A stretch of DNA of 64,000 nt from Fidelibacterota bacterium (GTDB taxonomy: Bacteria > Fidelibacterota > Marinisomatia > SCGC-AAA003-L08 > TS1B11): contig SCKJ01000005.1 in the NCBI GenBank assembly GCA_004124875.1, positions 62,001 to 126,000 of the forward strand, given 5' to 3'. The translations under genes and the position numbers were made by a program. The notes below the pieces were generated by a model that was given only the letters and a program-made list of their open reading frames with translations, did no database searches and had not been told where the DNA came from. Shown here piece after piece: positions 17,658 through 27,035 of this stretch (positions are counted from its first letter, which is position 1; each line of letters starts with the position of its first letter).

Positions 17658-19011
17658 CACTCCCATTCCAGCGCCTGAGCTGCACCCGTCCCGATGGGCT
17701 GCCGACGATCTCCCCATCCTCGAAAATTACCCGGCCGCGCAAAAATGTTGTGTGGACGACCCCCTGCAAAGTGTGCCCTATATAAGGGGTGAGCTTGTGC
17801 CGGTGCAACAACATCTGCTCCGTCACGGTCAGTTCCTCATCGGGATCCCACACGATCAGGTCGGCATCATGCCCCGGCGCGATTTTGCCCTTTACATCCT
17901 CCAGTCCCAGCAGCCTGGCGGGTCCGAGGCTCATCCAGCGGCTGATGTCCATAGGCGAGAATCCGCGCCTGCTGGCCTCAGTCCAGGTGATGGCCAGTGA
18001 GAGCTGCAGCGAGCTGATGCCGCCCCAGGCAGCCTCAAAACTGCCCCCCTCCAGGGCTTTTAGTTCCGGCAGGCAGGGCGAATGATCCGAGACGATAAAA
18101 TCGATCGTGCCCTGCTGGAGGCCTGCCCACAAACGATCTGCGTTTTCCCGCTCCCTGATGGGTGGGGCGCATTTGAACTGGGTCTGTCCTGAGGCAATAT
18201 CCTCCGCGCCGAAATAGAGGTAGTGCGGGCAGGTTTCGACAGTAAACGGCCAGCCGTTGCGGCGGCCTTTGGCGATGAGCGGCAGGGGATCGGCCGAGGA
18301 GAGGTGCACGATATGGGTCGAGACCCCAAACTCGTGGCACAGCTCCACCATCAACCGGATAGCCTCATACTCCCACGATCGGGGCCGCGAGCCCAGATAG
18401 GTCCGGTAGCTATCAGCAGCTCCGCTGACGCTCACCTGCGAACCGATTTCGGCATGCACCAGAAGCGGTATTTTCGCGCGCACAAGCGCATCCATCACAT
18501 GGGTCAGGTCGTTCCTGGTGACAGGGGGAAACTCATCAATCCCGGAATCGATGAGGAACACCTTGAAGCCGAGCACTCCGGCCTCGATGAGCGGATCAAC
18601 ATCGCCTCCGTTTCCCGGAATGATGCCGCCATAGAATCCGCAGTCAACATGCAGCTGCGGCCGGGCGGCCTCTATTTTTCTGTTCAGCGCGTCAACGGTC
18701 GTGGTGACCGGATCGCTGTTGAGAGGCATATCGGCCAGCATGGTTACCCCGCCCGCCGCAGCCGCCCGGGTGGCGCTGGCGAAGCCCTCCCAGCTCGTTC
18801 TGCCCGGCTCATTGATATGCACATGCGAGTCGATCAGTCCCGCCATCAGCAACCGCTCGCCCGCGTCATATATATCAAGTGCGGGCAGGTCCGCGCCATC
18901 GGTCAGCACCTCCTCGATGCGGCCATTCCTGACCACTACGGCAGCGGGCATGATGCCAGCGGGAAGCACCACGCGGCGGCCCTTTATGATCAGGTCGGGG
19001 AGGGCTGTCAT
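17644..19011 (-). CDS. allB: Allantoinase
   Basis: This 455-residue cyclic amidohydrolase converts allantoin to allantoate. The metal site is visible: His-x-His in DSHVHINEPG, the lysine in VLGFKVFLIDSG, a His in HAEIGSQ, a His in IVHLSSADPL and an Asp in VSDHSPC. GVTMLADMPLNS is characteristic of allantoinase. Its start overlaps the xdhC stop (ATGA), placing it in the purine operon. It differs clearly from the dihydropyrimidinase at 8.5-9.9 kb. Confidence 0.94.
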   Translation of the reverse strand: MTALPDLIIKGRRVVLPAGIMPAAVVVRNGRIEEVLTDGADLPALDIYDAGERLLMAGLIDSHVHINEPGRTSWEGFASATRAAAAGGVTMLADMPLNSDPVTTTVDALNRKIEAARPQLHVDCGFYGGIIPGNGGDVDPLIEAGVLGFKVFLIDSGIDEFPPVTRNDLTHVMDALVRAKIPLLVHAEIGSQVSVSGAADSYRTYLGSRPRSWEYEAIRLMVELCHEFGVSTHIVHLSSADPLPLIAKGRRNGWPFTVETCPHYLYFGAEDIASGQTQFKCAPPIRERENADRLWAGLQQGTIDFIVSDHSPCLPELKALEGGSFEAAWGGISSLQLSLAITWTEASRRGFSPMDISRWMSLGPARLLGLEDVKGKIAPGHDADLIVWDPDEELTVTEQMLLHRHKLTPYIGHTLQGVVHTTFLRGRVIFEDGEIVGSPSGRVQLRRWNGSDGGG

Positions 19012-20042
19012 GGCATCACTGCCGCGCCTGTCGCGGGTTGGCGAGCCTGAGAAATATTGGCCTCCAGCGATAACAGATGCGCCGCTACGGAAATGGCAAT
19101 TTCCTCGGGCGTATGACTGTCGATGGGCAGTCCCACCGGCGCATACAGGTTGGTCTCTTCGAGCGGCCGCCCCAGCGTCTCGGCGGCCCGCGCGCGGATA
19201 ACGGCAATTTTCGCCAGGCTGCCCAGCACGCCGATAAACGGCAGCGGGAGCGACTGGAGGGAGACCAGACCAGCGACATCACCGGCCACATCGGTCGTCA
19301 TGATGATGACCCTGGTCAGCTCCGCATAGTGGATGAGCGCCGCCGCCTCGCCGTAGTCATTCACGGTAACGAATTTAATGGCCGCATGGTCCCATTCTGC
19401 CAGCAGCGGCTGGGCCACCCCTTTGGCGATGACGGTCACCGCCAACCCCAGCCGCAACATGACCGGGGCCAGGGCCGAGGAGCAGTGCCCGCTGCCGAGA
19501 ATGACGACGCGGCGGTCGTTGAGCAGCTGCTCCGAGTAGCGCCACGCAGGACCCTCAGCCTGCAGCTCATAGCGGGGCGGGTGGACACCGGGGCCGGGCT
19601 GGGGCGTTTCGGGGTCCAGGGTCAACCCGCCGGGGCCGATGCGCAAGGTCCCCAGGCGATCATTTTGCAGACAGTCGAAAATGGCTGCCACTGTGTTGCG
19701 GTCCTTCTCCGGCGTACAAAGCAGATAGAGGTTGGTCTGGCTGCCGGCGCAAATCATGCCCGATTTTTCGCCTTCGCCGGTGGCGCGGTGAGCCAACGCA
19801 TGAATTTCGGGCGCGAAATCAGCCTGACGCAGGATCGTTGCGGCGCGTTCAACGAGGTTATGCTCCATGATGCCGCCACCGATGGTGCCCAGCGTTTTGT
19901 CACTGGCGGATACGAGCAGCTTGGCCCCTGCGGTACCGGGCGAATGGTCGCTGTGACCGGCCACGACGGCGAGAAAAAAACGCTCACCGTCATTCATCAG
20001 CCGGCTGGCTTCGCGCCAGAAATGGGTATGGGGGGCGCTCAC
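19008..20042 (-). CDS. xdhC: XdhC-family molybdenum-cofactor chaperone
   Basis: This 344-residue protein is thought to bind molybdopterin cofactor and help insert and sulfurate it in xanthine dehydrogenase. The N-terminal part has the family pattern FFLAVVAGHSDHSPGTAGAK and GTIGGGIMEHNLV. The C-terminal part is a Rossmann fold opening with VVILGSGHCSSALA. It overlaps xdhB and allB by four bases each, so the three genes are translationally coupled. Confidence 0.92.
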   Translation of the reverse strand: MSAPHTHFWREASRLMNDGERFFLAVVAGHSDHSPGTAGAKLLVSASDKTLGTIGGGIMEHNLVERAATILRQADFAPEIHALAHRATGEGEKSGMICAGSQTNLYLLCTPEKDRNTVAAIFDCLQNDRLGTLRIGPGGLTLDPETPQPGPGVHPPRYELQAEGPAWRYSEQLLNDRRVVILGSGHCSSALAPVMLRLGLAVTVIAKGVAQPLLAEWDHAAIKFVTVNDYGEAAALIHYAELTRVIIMTTDVAGDVAGLVSLQSLPLPFIGVLGSLAKIAVIRARAAETLGRPLEETNLYAPVGLPIDSHTPEEIAISVAAHLLSLEANISQARQPATGAAVMP

Positions 20043-22321
20043 TTGCGGGGCAGTTCTCCGGGATCGTCGCCGGCATAGAGGGCCGTCAGGACCCGCTCCG
20101 GGGTCAGTGGCGCGGTGAAAGGGAATTCGGCTGTCGGCCGGAAGGCGCGCATGGCCTGGCGCAGGGCAAAGAACAGGGCAATGCCGTACATGAGTGGTGG
20201 CTCGCCAACTGCCTTGCTGCCGTAAGGCCCAATGGGGCCGTCCGTCTGCTCCAGGAATTTGACCTGGATATCATCGGGCATGAAGTGGGCGTCGGGCAGT
20301 TTGTAGGTGGCCAGCGCGCCCGAGAGCAGCGTGCCGTCTTCGCCATATTGCAGGTCCTCCAGCGACATCCAGCCAAGCCCCTGCGCCAGTCCGCCTTCAA
20401 TCTGCCCCAGATCGACAGATTCGCTCAACGGCCGCCCGAGATCGTGCACCATTTTTACGCTGTCCACGGTATATGTGCCACGAACGCAGTCGAGCGTGAC
20501 CTCCACCATGGCGGTGCCGCAGGCATGGTAGGCAAACGGCTCACCCTGCTCGGTTTGCTTGTCGTAATGCACATCGGGGGTCGCGTAAAAGGCGTGGGCG
20601 GAGAGGCCAACCCGTGACTGATAGGCGTGCTGCACCAGCGCCTCCCAGGTGAGGCCGGCCGGTTTTCCGCCGTTGAGCACCTCTCCATCTGCAATGGTAA
20701 TACGGTCGGCCCGGCTCTCGCTGAGCAACTCCGCGGCCACAGTGCGCAGCCGGACCAGAATCTGATCGGCAGCCAGGACAACGGCGTTTCCGTTGAGCAG
20801 CGTGGTGGAGCTGGCGGCGCTGGGCGACATGTTGGCAATACGGGTTGTATTGGTGCTTTCGATGCGCACTTTGCCGGTGTCAATGCCCAGCGCCCTGGCT
20901 GCCAGCAGCACCATGTTGGTGCTCAACCCCTGGCCCATTTCGACACCGCCGGTGGAGAGGCCGACAGAGCCATCGGTGTAGACATGCAGCAGTGCGCTGG
21001 CCTGATTCATATAGGTGGTGGTGAATGAAATACCGAAGCAGACCGGCATCAGGGCCGCCCCTTTTTTGGTGGCAAAATGGTCGGCGTTGAAGTGATCGAT
21101 GCGCTCGTGGATTGCCGCAAAATCGTAACTGGCGACGGCATCATCCCAGGCGCGGATGGCGTGATCGTTGCCCATGAGCTGACCGTAGGGGAAAGGGTCA
21201 GATTTATCCAGCAGATTCCGGCGCTGGAGCTGGGCCACGGGGAGGTTCATTTTTTCGGCCAGGGCGGTGATGGCGCACTCAATGACAAACATGCCCTGCG
21301 GGCCGCCAAAGCCACGGAAGGCCGTGTTGGGCGGCAGATTCGTGCGACAGCAGACGCCGAAAATGCGGGCATTGGGAATGTGGTAGCTGCCGGTAGAGTG
21401 CAGGAGCGTTCGTTCCAGAACCGCCGTGGAGAGGTCGGCCCCGGCGCCACTGTTCTGGTAGTGCTCCACCTGGTAGGCGAGAATTTTGCCATCGTGGGTC
21501 GCGCCGATCTTGAAATCCGACAGGTACGGATGCCGCTTGCCGGTCATGCGCATGTCTTCCTCCCGCGACAGGACCACCTCCACCGCCTGGCCAGTCACCC
21601 ATGCCGACAGGGCCGCCACACAGGCCCACTGCGTGGCCTGATCTTCCTTGCCGCCGAACGCCCCACCCAGACGGAGCACGTCGATCTCAATGTGGTTGTG
21701 GGGGATGCCGAGGATGCGGGCAATCATGCGCTGACCGGCATAGGGAGATTGGGTGGAAGAGTAAATTTTGAGCCGGCCCGGCTCCTGCGGCACGGCGCGG
21801 GAACGCTGGGTCTCCAGATAGACATGCTCCTGACCGCCCATATCGCAGCTGCCCGAAACCACGACATCACAGCGCTCGAAGGCCGCCTCCACATCTCCAC
21901 AGGCAACGGTTCGGGGAGCGCCGATGATCTCCCCGTTTTCGTACGCCTTGCGGGGATCGGTAATGACCGGCAGCGGGTCGATTGAGACCGTGATGAGGGC
22001 GGCTCCCTTGCGGGCCAGGGCCACGCTTTTGGCCAGCACCACTGCGAGGGGTTGCCCCCGGTAATGAACGGCGCCGTCGGCGAGCAGCGGTTCGTCGGGG
22101 ATGATGGGACCGATCTGGTTCTCGCCGGGGATATCCTTTGCGGTGATGACCGCCGCCACCCCCTCGGCGGCCAAGGCGTCCTCAACATTCAAGGAGGCGA
22201 CGCTGCCGTGGGCCACGGGGGAGCCGAAAATGGCGGCGTACAGCATGCCGGCCGGCGCAGGCACGTCATCCACATAGGTCGATTCGCCGCGCACATGCGC
22301 CGTCGCATCAATGTGCAGCAT
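20039..22321 (-). CDS. xdhB: Xanthine dehydrogenase, molybdopterin subunit
   Basis: This 760-residue subunit oxidises hypoxanthine or xanthine at the molybdenum centre. It contains RLGGAFGGKEDQ, NTAFRGFGGPQGM, VEMGQGLSTNM and the C-terminal GSKAVGEPPLMYG, whose glutamate is the catalytic base in this family. Substrate specificity among purines cannot be read directly; the urate and allantoin genes downstream make xanthine the expected substrate. The start overlaps xdhA by 14 bases. Confidence 0.95.
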   Translation of the reverse strand: MLHIDATAHVRGESTYVDDVPAPAGMLYAAIFGSPVAHGSVASLNVEDALAAEGVAAVITAKDIPGENQIGPIIPDEPLLADGAVHYRGQPLAVVLAKSVALARKGAALITVSIDPLPVITDPRKAYENGEIIGAPRTVACGDVEAAFERCDVVVSGSCDMGGQEHVYLETQRSRAVPQEPGRLKIYSSTQSPYAGQRMIARILGIPHNHIEIDVLRLGGAFGGKEDQATQWACVAALSAWVTGQAVEVVLSREEDMRMTGKRHPYLSDFKIGATHDGKILAYQVEHYQNSGAGADLSTAVLERTLLHSTGSYHIPNARIFGVCCRTNLPPNTAFRGFGGPQGMFVIECAITALAEKMNLPVAQLQRRNLLDKSDPFPYGQLMGNDHAIRAWDDAVASYDFAAIHERIDHFNADHFATKKGAALMPVCFGISFTTTYMNQASALLHVYTDGSVGLSTGGVEMGQGLSTNMVLLAARALGIDTGKVRIESTNTTRIANMSPSAASSTTLLNGNAVVLAADQILVRLRTVAAELLSESRADRITIADGEVLNGGKPAGLTWEALVQHAYQSRVGLSAHAFYATPDVHYDKQTEQGEPFAYHACGTAMVEVTLDCVRGTYTVDSVKMVHDLGRPLSESVDLGQIEGGLAQGLGWMSLEDLQYGEDGTLLSGALATYKLPDAHFMPDDIQVKFLEQTDGPIGPYGSKAVGEPPLMYGIALFFALRQAMRAFRPTAEFPFTAPLTPERVLTALYAGDDPGELPRK

Positions 22322-23705
22322 AGATCTCCTCCACAGCCAACGCGTCGGGCAACAGGGTCAAGAAATGACTGATCAGCAGCTGCCGCACCAGCAGCCGCTT
22401 GTAGTCAGCGCTGCCCCGGATATCGGAGATGGGCGCAATCTCATCCTGCGCCATGGCGAGCAGCTCGGCCAACAGCTGCGGAGAGGGGGACTTTCCGGTG
22501 AGGAAGTCGCTGCTGCGGGTCAGATAGAGGGGCACTGGCGACACGCCGCCAAACGACAGGTGGGCTGCGGAAATGCGGCCATCACCGGCCACCATGATCA
22601 GCGCGGCGGAGTTCACCGAAGCAATATCGAGACGGGTCCGTTTGGCGACTTTCTCAAAATTGAGCCGTGCCCCGGATGGGGGCAGGGGCATGATAATGTG
22701 GCGCAGCAGCTCGCCCGGCAGCAGGTCCATCTGTTTGTAGCCACGGTAAAATTTGCGCAGCGCCACGGTCCGCATAACCCCTGCTTTTTCCAGCTCGAGA
22801 GAGCAATCCAGCGCCAACAGCAGTATGGTCATGTCGGCAATAGGTGAGGCGTTGATGATATTCCCGCCGAGGGTGGCCCGGTTGCGGACTGGCCAGGAGG
22901 CAATCTCGGACATGTAGGCCTCTATCTTCGGGGCCACGGCCTGAACATCCCGGCTCCCGGCGAACGCCTGGAATGTCGTGGCGGCGCCCACTCGCAGGTG
23001 GTCCCCTTCCAGTGTGACGCCGGTTAAATCTTCGCGTCCGCCCAGCAGGTAGACCGGCGCGCCGGGGATGGCGGCGCCTTTCTGCACATAGAGGTCGGTG
23101 CCTCCGGCAATCCACTGCGCCTCGCTATCGGGATCGGCCGGGGCGGCGGGCGGCGGGATGGCCGACAGTCGAGCAGGTATATCGCTGAAATAGCCAGGGA
23201 GCTCACCCGCGGCTGTCATGGCCTCAACGCCGACGCTCCTGCTGAGGCTCCTGGCGGCAGCCTTCAACGACCGGTAACCGGTGCAGCGGCAGAGGTTCCC
23301 GCTGAGCGCCTCATCAGCGCTGACGTCGGCGGAGCTCATCATCATGGCCGTTAAGGATACCACGAAGCCGGGGGTGCAGAAGCCGCACTGGCTGGCGCCC
23401 TCCGCCACAATGGCCGCCTGCACCGGACTGAGGCCCGGCAGGTTCAGGCCCTCGATGGTGACGACATGCTTGCCGTGCGCCTCACCGAGCGGCATCAGGC
23501 ACGATGTGATGGGCAGGTAATTGACCTCGCCGCCCTCCGGCGAGCCCACAAGGACGGTGCAGGCTCCGCAATCCCCCTCGCGGCAACCTTCCTTTGTTCC
23601 AGGCAAGCGCGCACGATTACGGATGTAGTCCAGCAGCAGGAGTCCCCCGGAGGCCCGAGTGTGGATTTCGGCGTCGTTGAGTATGAAGTGGGTGTCGTGT
23701 CGCAT
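22308..23705 (-). CDS. xdhA: Xanthine dehydrogenase, 2Fe-2S/FAD subunit
   Basis: This 465-residue subunit carries both electron-transfer modules. Residues about 1-160 hold two 2Fe-2S clusters (KEGCREGDCGACTVLVG, then SQCGFCTPG and GNLCRCTGY). The rest is a FAD domain with TLGGNIINASPIAD. This fused arrangement is the bacterial XdhA type. It is the first gene of the nine-gene purine operon. No regulator gene is adjacent. Confidence 0.95.
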   Translation of the reverse strand: MRHDTHFILNDAEIHTRASGGLLLLDYIRNRARLPGTKEGCREGDCGACTVLVGSPEGGEVNYLPITSCLMPLGEAHGKHVVTIEGLNLPGLSPVQAAIVAEGASQCGFCTPGFVVSLTAMMMSSADVSADEALSGNLCRCTGYRSLKAAARSLSRSVGVEAMTAAGELPGYFSDIPARLSAIPPPAAPADPDSEAQWIAGGTDLYVQKGAAIPGAPVYLLGGREDLTGVTLEGDHLRVGAATTFQAFAGSRDVQAVAPKIEAYMSEIASWPVRNRATLGGNIINASPIADMTILLLALDCSLELEKAGVMRTVALRKFYRGYKQMDLLPGELLRHIIMPLPPSGARLNFEKVAKRTRLDIASVNSAALIMVAGDGRISAAHLSFGGVSPVPLYLTRSSDFLTGKSPSPQLLAELLAMAQDEIAPISDIRGSADYKRLLVRQLLISHFLTLLPDALAVEEIYAAH

Positions 23706-24077
23706 CTTTCCGGGAGAGGGCTAATTGTGACCCGAAATATAACGACGGAGTCACGGCGTTAATAGTGGCAGTGGGCAGGGAGGGGGTAGAAGCAATTCGC
23801 CAAGTGTGAAGTGTGAAGGATGAAGTGAAGAGCGGCGCCAGTTCTAATTGCTGACCGCTCACCGATCATCGCTCCGTCGGCAGGCAGCATGTCTCCCTGA
23901 GGCCCTCGAAGGGGGCAGTTGTCAGTGGTCAGTTGTCAGTAGCGAGGTGTAAGGTGTGAGGTCTCACTGCTCACCGCGGGCTCCGCGAGGCAAGCCTTAG
24001 TGGTCTAGATCGCCACATCCCGCATGCGCGGGATTCGCGATGACAGGGAGGAAGGTTTTATGAGGGGGAGCGGGCAA
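23706..24077. other. Gene-free gap before the purine operon
   Basis: No gene is supported. The stretch is made of repeat words (CAGTTGTCAGTGGTCAGTTG near 23918-23940, AGGTGTGAGGTCTCACTGCTC near 23955-23975), a GGCAGTGGGCAG word near 23766 and a partial dispersed inverted repeat at 24001-24050. The promoter of xdhA should lie in its first 100 bases, but I cannot identify boxes. Confidence 0.5.
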
Positions 24078-24134
24078 CCAACATCCAATATCCAACATCC
24101 ACTATCCACTATCCAATATCCAATATCCAACATC
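24078..24134. repeat. ATCCAACATCC-type array past the propeller gene
   Basis: Tandem words CCAACATCCAATATCCAAC and variants (AATATCC, ACTATCC) fill about 57 bp and end 13 bp from the stop of the minus-strand gene at 24148. It is the reverse complement of the GGATGTT words elsewhere. Confidence 0.75.
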
Positions 24135-24147
24135 TCTCCCCAAGGAC

Positions 24148-25122
24148 CTAGGGCGTGGTCAGCACCACCAGTTTGTCGACGCCCGACTCGCCACCCCACA
24201 GCTCGCCGGGGCGGCCCAGCATCTGGCGCACGGCAGCTCCCTTGCTGGGCAGCGGGTAGCTGGTGAATGTCTCGGTGGCGGGATCGAAGCGGACAAAGCT
24301 GTTCGAGCCGAAGTCGCTGAGCCACACGATGTCCTGCTCGTCGACATAAATGGCGTACGGTTTGGCATTGTCCGCCGGCATGATCCACTCGCGCCAGGTC
24401 CGCGTCGACGGCGTGTAGCGGGCGACCCGTTTGCCTTTCCATTCGCTGATCCACAAGTTGCCCTTCGAATCGGACCAGACCCTCCTGGCCCCCTGACTCA
24501 GCGTCGGGGGATCGATGACCTCCACCGCGCCGGTGGCCAGGTCGACTCTGCCCAGGTAGCTGCCGGCCAGAGAGACATAGTAGATGTCACCACTGGGGGT
24601 GGCGCATATGCCGTAGGGTCCCCTTTTCCTGGGGGCCTTGTGCACGGTGATATCGCCGGTGGAAATATTAAGGGAGCCGTAGATGCCCGATTGGCCCGTA
24701 AACCACAACTGCCCATCGCCGCCAAATGCCGAAGTGTTCAGATTGGTATAACCGATATAGGCAGGCATGGGGAAGGTGGTCACTTTGTGGGTGCGGGGAT
24801 CGACGGTCACAATGGCATTGAGGCCGCCATCGGTGATCCAGGGCGCGCCGTCGGGTCCTATGATCACGCCATGCGGCCGCGACCCTTCGCCCAGGGGAAT
24901 TTGCACGGTTTTACCGGTGGCAGGATCGAGCGAGCCGAGGGCGCCCAACCCCTGTGCCGTGTACCATACGGTGCCGTCAGGAGCGGGGGCCACGTCGTGC
25001 GGCCGCGATCCCGGCGGGACATCGAACTCCCGCAGCTCCTGCGATGGCAGCAGGGTGACCCAAAACAGGATGACGGCGACGGTCCGTAAAGGAGCATTGG
25101 GGCGGCTGTTGCGAAAGTTCAT
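24148..25122 (-). CDS. Secreted Vgb-like beta-propeller protein
   Basis: This 324-residue protein has an N-terminal signal-like helix (residues 12-28) and repeating blades such as RPHDVAPAPDGTVWYTAQG, RPHGVIIGPDGAPWITDGG and KPYAIYVDEQDIVWLSDFG. This is the repeat style of virginiamycin B lyase (Vgb) and related six- or seven-bladed propellers. True lyase activity is not implied; most such homologues are uncharacterised extracytoplasmic proteins. It is 11 bp after aroE on the same strand. Confidence 0.8.
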   Translation of the reverse strand: MNFRNSRPNAPLRTVAVILFWVTLLPSQELREFDVPPGSRPHDVAPAPDGTVWYTAQGLGALGSLDPATGKTVQIPLGEGSRPHGVIIGPDGAPWITDGGLNAIVTVDPRTHKVTTFPMPAYIGYTNLNTSAFGGDGQLWFTGQSGIYGSLNISTGDITVHKAPRKRGPYGICATPSGDIYYVSLAGSYLGRVDLATGAVEVIDPPTLSQGARRVWSDSKGNLWISEWKGKRVARYTPSTRTWREWIMPADNAKPYAIYVDEQDIVWLSDFGSNSFVRFDPATETFTSYPLPSKGAAVRQMLGRPGELWGGESGVDKLVVLTTP

Positions 25123-25133
25123 GGGGGTTCCGG

Positions 25134-25991
25134 CTACATGCTGTCGCGCAGATGCCGCCGGAGATCATCCACTTCGATGCCTGCAGGTAGCCCGGCACTG
25201 TCGACTTCGAGTTCAGGAAACCAGAATTTGAAAGAAGCCAGACCCTGGCCGATGAACATATCCAGCCCGGAGACCGTATGGCAGCCGACCTCAGCGGCGG
25301 CTTCCATGAGTTTGGTGGGCTCGGGCCTGTAAATCATATCGAACACGCCCTGACCGGCAGTGAGGCGGGCCGTATCGATGGGGCTGTTATCCAGCGCCGG
25401 CCACATGCCGATGGGGGTCGCGTTGACAATCATTTCGTACCCGGAGAGGGACATGTTCTCATCCACCATCTGCTGCGTAAGGGGGGGCATGCCATCCAGA
25501 CCGGCGAATTCATCGGTCAGTTTTTTCAGGGCGTCGGGTTTACGGCCGGCCAGGGCGATACTTGCCGCGCCGAGCTGGCTAATGGCGAGGATAGCCGCTC
25601 TGGCAGCGCCTCCGGCGCCGAGCACCATGGTATGTTTTCCGGCGACTTCATACTGCGATGAGGCAAAGGCCCACTTGATGCCGGCGACATCGGTATTGGT
25701 GCCGATGAGCTGCCCATCCCGGAACATGGAGCAATTGACGGCTCCAGCGAGACGGGCCACATCATCCAGGGTGTCCAGAAAATCGATGATGGCGGTTTTG
25801 TAGGGCAAGGTTACATTGATGCCGGTAAGGTCGCCGTCTCTGAGCTGTCGGGCAATGGCGCTGAGCTCGCCGCCGTCGATGGACAGCGCCACATAGGTGG
25901 CCTTGATGTGCATGGCGTCCAGCAGGTACCGGTGCATGGCGGGGCTCAGCGTATGGCTGAGAGGGTAGCCGATGACAGCGAATTTTTTCAT
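25134..25991 (-). CDS. aroE: Shikimate dehydrogenase
   Basis: This 285-residue enzyme reduces 3-dehydroshikimate with NADPH in aromatic amino acid synthesis. The substrate site is shown by GYPLSHTLSPAMH and by NVTLPYKTAI with the catalytic lysine; VLGAGGAARAAI is the nucleotide-binding turn and NATPIGMWP the family signature. Length is typical. It seems functionally unrelated to its neighbours. Confidence 0.95.
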   Translation of the reverse strand: MKKFAVIGYPLSHTLSPAMHRYLLDAMHIKATYVALSIDGGELSAIARQLRDGDLTGINVTLPYKTAIIDFLDTLDDVARLAGAVNCSMFRDGQLIGTNTDVAGIKWAFASSQYEVAGKHTMVLGAGGAARAAILAISQLGAASIALAGRKPDALKKLTDEFAGLDGMPPLTQQMVDENMSLSGYEMIVNATPIGMWPALDNSPIDTARLTAGQGVFDMIYRPEPTKLMEAAAEVGCHTVSGLDMFIGQGLASFKFWFPELEVDSAGLPAGIEVDDLRRHLRDSM

Positions 25992-26155
25992 GACCGGCGC
26001 ATCAGTGAAAAAGATGGATCAGGCAGTGGCTGAAGCATGCTTGTGAATGTCGGGCGGTGTCCAGATTAAAGCGGCCAATAATATCGAAGTTAGGCACGAT
26101 TGCGTCAATGTTTACAGGCAATCCTCCAAACGGCTGGGAGGCGCCGGCGAGGCTC

Positions 26156-26372
26156 TTAACCCTGCGCGGACAGCACAGATCCCAACACGGTCTCAAGCTT
26201 TTCCGGGTTAAACGGCTTGGGCAAGATGGCCGCGAATCCGTAATCCTTAAAGTTCGCCATGACAGGATCGGTGGCGTAACCGCTGGTCACAATCACCTTG
26301 GCGGAGGGTTGATGTTGAGGATTTCCTAAACGGTCTTAATGCCCCCCTGGCCGCCGGGAATGTCGCCGCTTA
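26156..26372 (-). pseudogene. Decayed receiver-domain fragment (hybrid histidine kinase tail)
   Basis: Read on the minus strand, the last part translates as KVIVTSGYATDPVMANF then GFAAILPKPFNPEKLETVLG and a stop at 26156-26158. That is the end of a response-regulator receiver domain with the conserved Lys-Pro. Upstream the frame shows DIPGGQGGIKTV, then an in-frame TAG, then EILNINP, followed by a one-base frameshift. The start, the phospho-acceptor half and any kinase are gone. Adjacent bases 25992-26155 hold nothing I recognise. Confidence 0.75.
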
Positions 26373-27035
26373 GGCCCCGGGCCCGGCCCCTTCCCGCTCC
26401 AGCAGCCGTTTCTTGCGCCACAGTCCGCCGCCATAACCGGTCAATTTGCCTCGACTTCCGATCACCCGGTGGCAGGGGATAACGATGGCCAGGCGATTGC
26501 TGCCAATGGCGTTGGCCACTGCCCGCACGGCATCAGGTTGACCTATATCTGCCGCGACCTGAGCATAGCTACGCGTTTCGGCGTAGGGGATAGCTTGCAG
26601 CGCAGACCAGACCTCCTTTTGAAATCGTGTGCCGGGCGTTTCCAGCGGCAGGGCGAAGGTCCTCCTGCGGCCGTCAAAGTACTGCGTGATCTGCTCCCTG
26701 GCCGTTTCGTGGACAGGTGTTTCCCCCGGCACAAACATGGCCTGCGCCCTGCGTTTGAGAATGCGCAGTTGGCGCTCAATGGCCCGCCGGTCCATAAACT
26801 CCAGCAGGAGCAGATGACTCTCGGTGGCGCCGGCCAGCATCAGCCCGAGTGGCGTGGCGATGCGCGAGACGTAAATGGCAGTGCCGTGGGCAGCAGAGGT
26901 CGGCGGTTCGCCCAGCAATTTCCTGAACGCGGCATTGAATCCGCTGAGGGATTCGTAGCCCAGGCCATAGGCCGCCTGAATCACCGGCTGGCCATTTTTA
27001 ACCCGGCCCAGCCCGAGCCCCATTGCAGGGTTCAC
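26370..27035 (-). CDS. Ada-type methylated-DNA-protein cysteine methyltransferase, truncated regulator
   Basis: The C-terminal part repairs O6-alkylguanine by transfer to its own cysteine: IPCHRVIGSRGKLTGYGGG carries the active Cys, and the preceding AVANAIGSN matches the family. The N-terminal 45 residues (QPVIQAAYGLGYESLSGFNA) are only the second helix-turn-helix of an AraC domain; the first is missing. The frame opens with a GTG that overlaps the upstream stop, and an ATG four codons later is also possible. I infer a 5'-truncated Ada-like gene with an intact repair domain; its regulatory function is probably lost. Confidence 0.85.
   Translation of the reverse strand: MNPAMGLGLGRVKNGQPVIQAAYGLGYESLSGFNAAFRKLLGEPPTSAAHGTAIYVSRIATPLGLMLAGATESHLLLLEFMDRRAIERQLRILKRRAQAMFVPGETPVHETAREQITQYFDGRRRTFALPLETPGTRFQKEVWSALQAIPYAETRSYAQVAADIGQPDAVRAVANAIGSNRLAIVIPCHRVIGSRGKLTGYGGGLWRKKRLLEREGAGPGA

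Noticed and set aside
24148..25122. True virginiamycin B lyase (antibiotic resistance)
   Set aside because: Blade repeats match the Vgb fold, but an export signal and the lack of resistance context make a lyase role unsupported.
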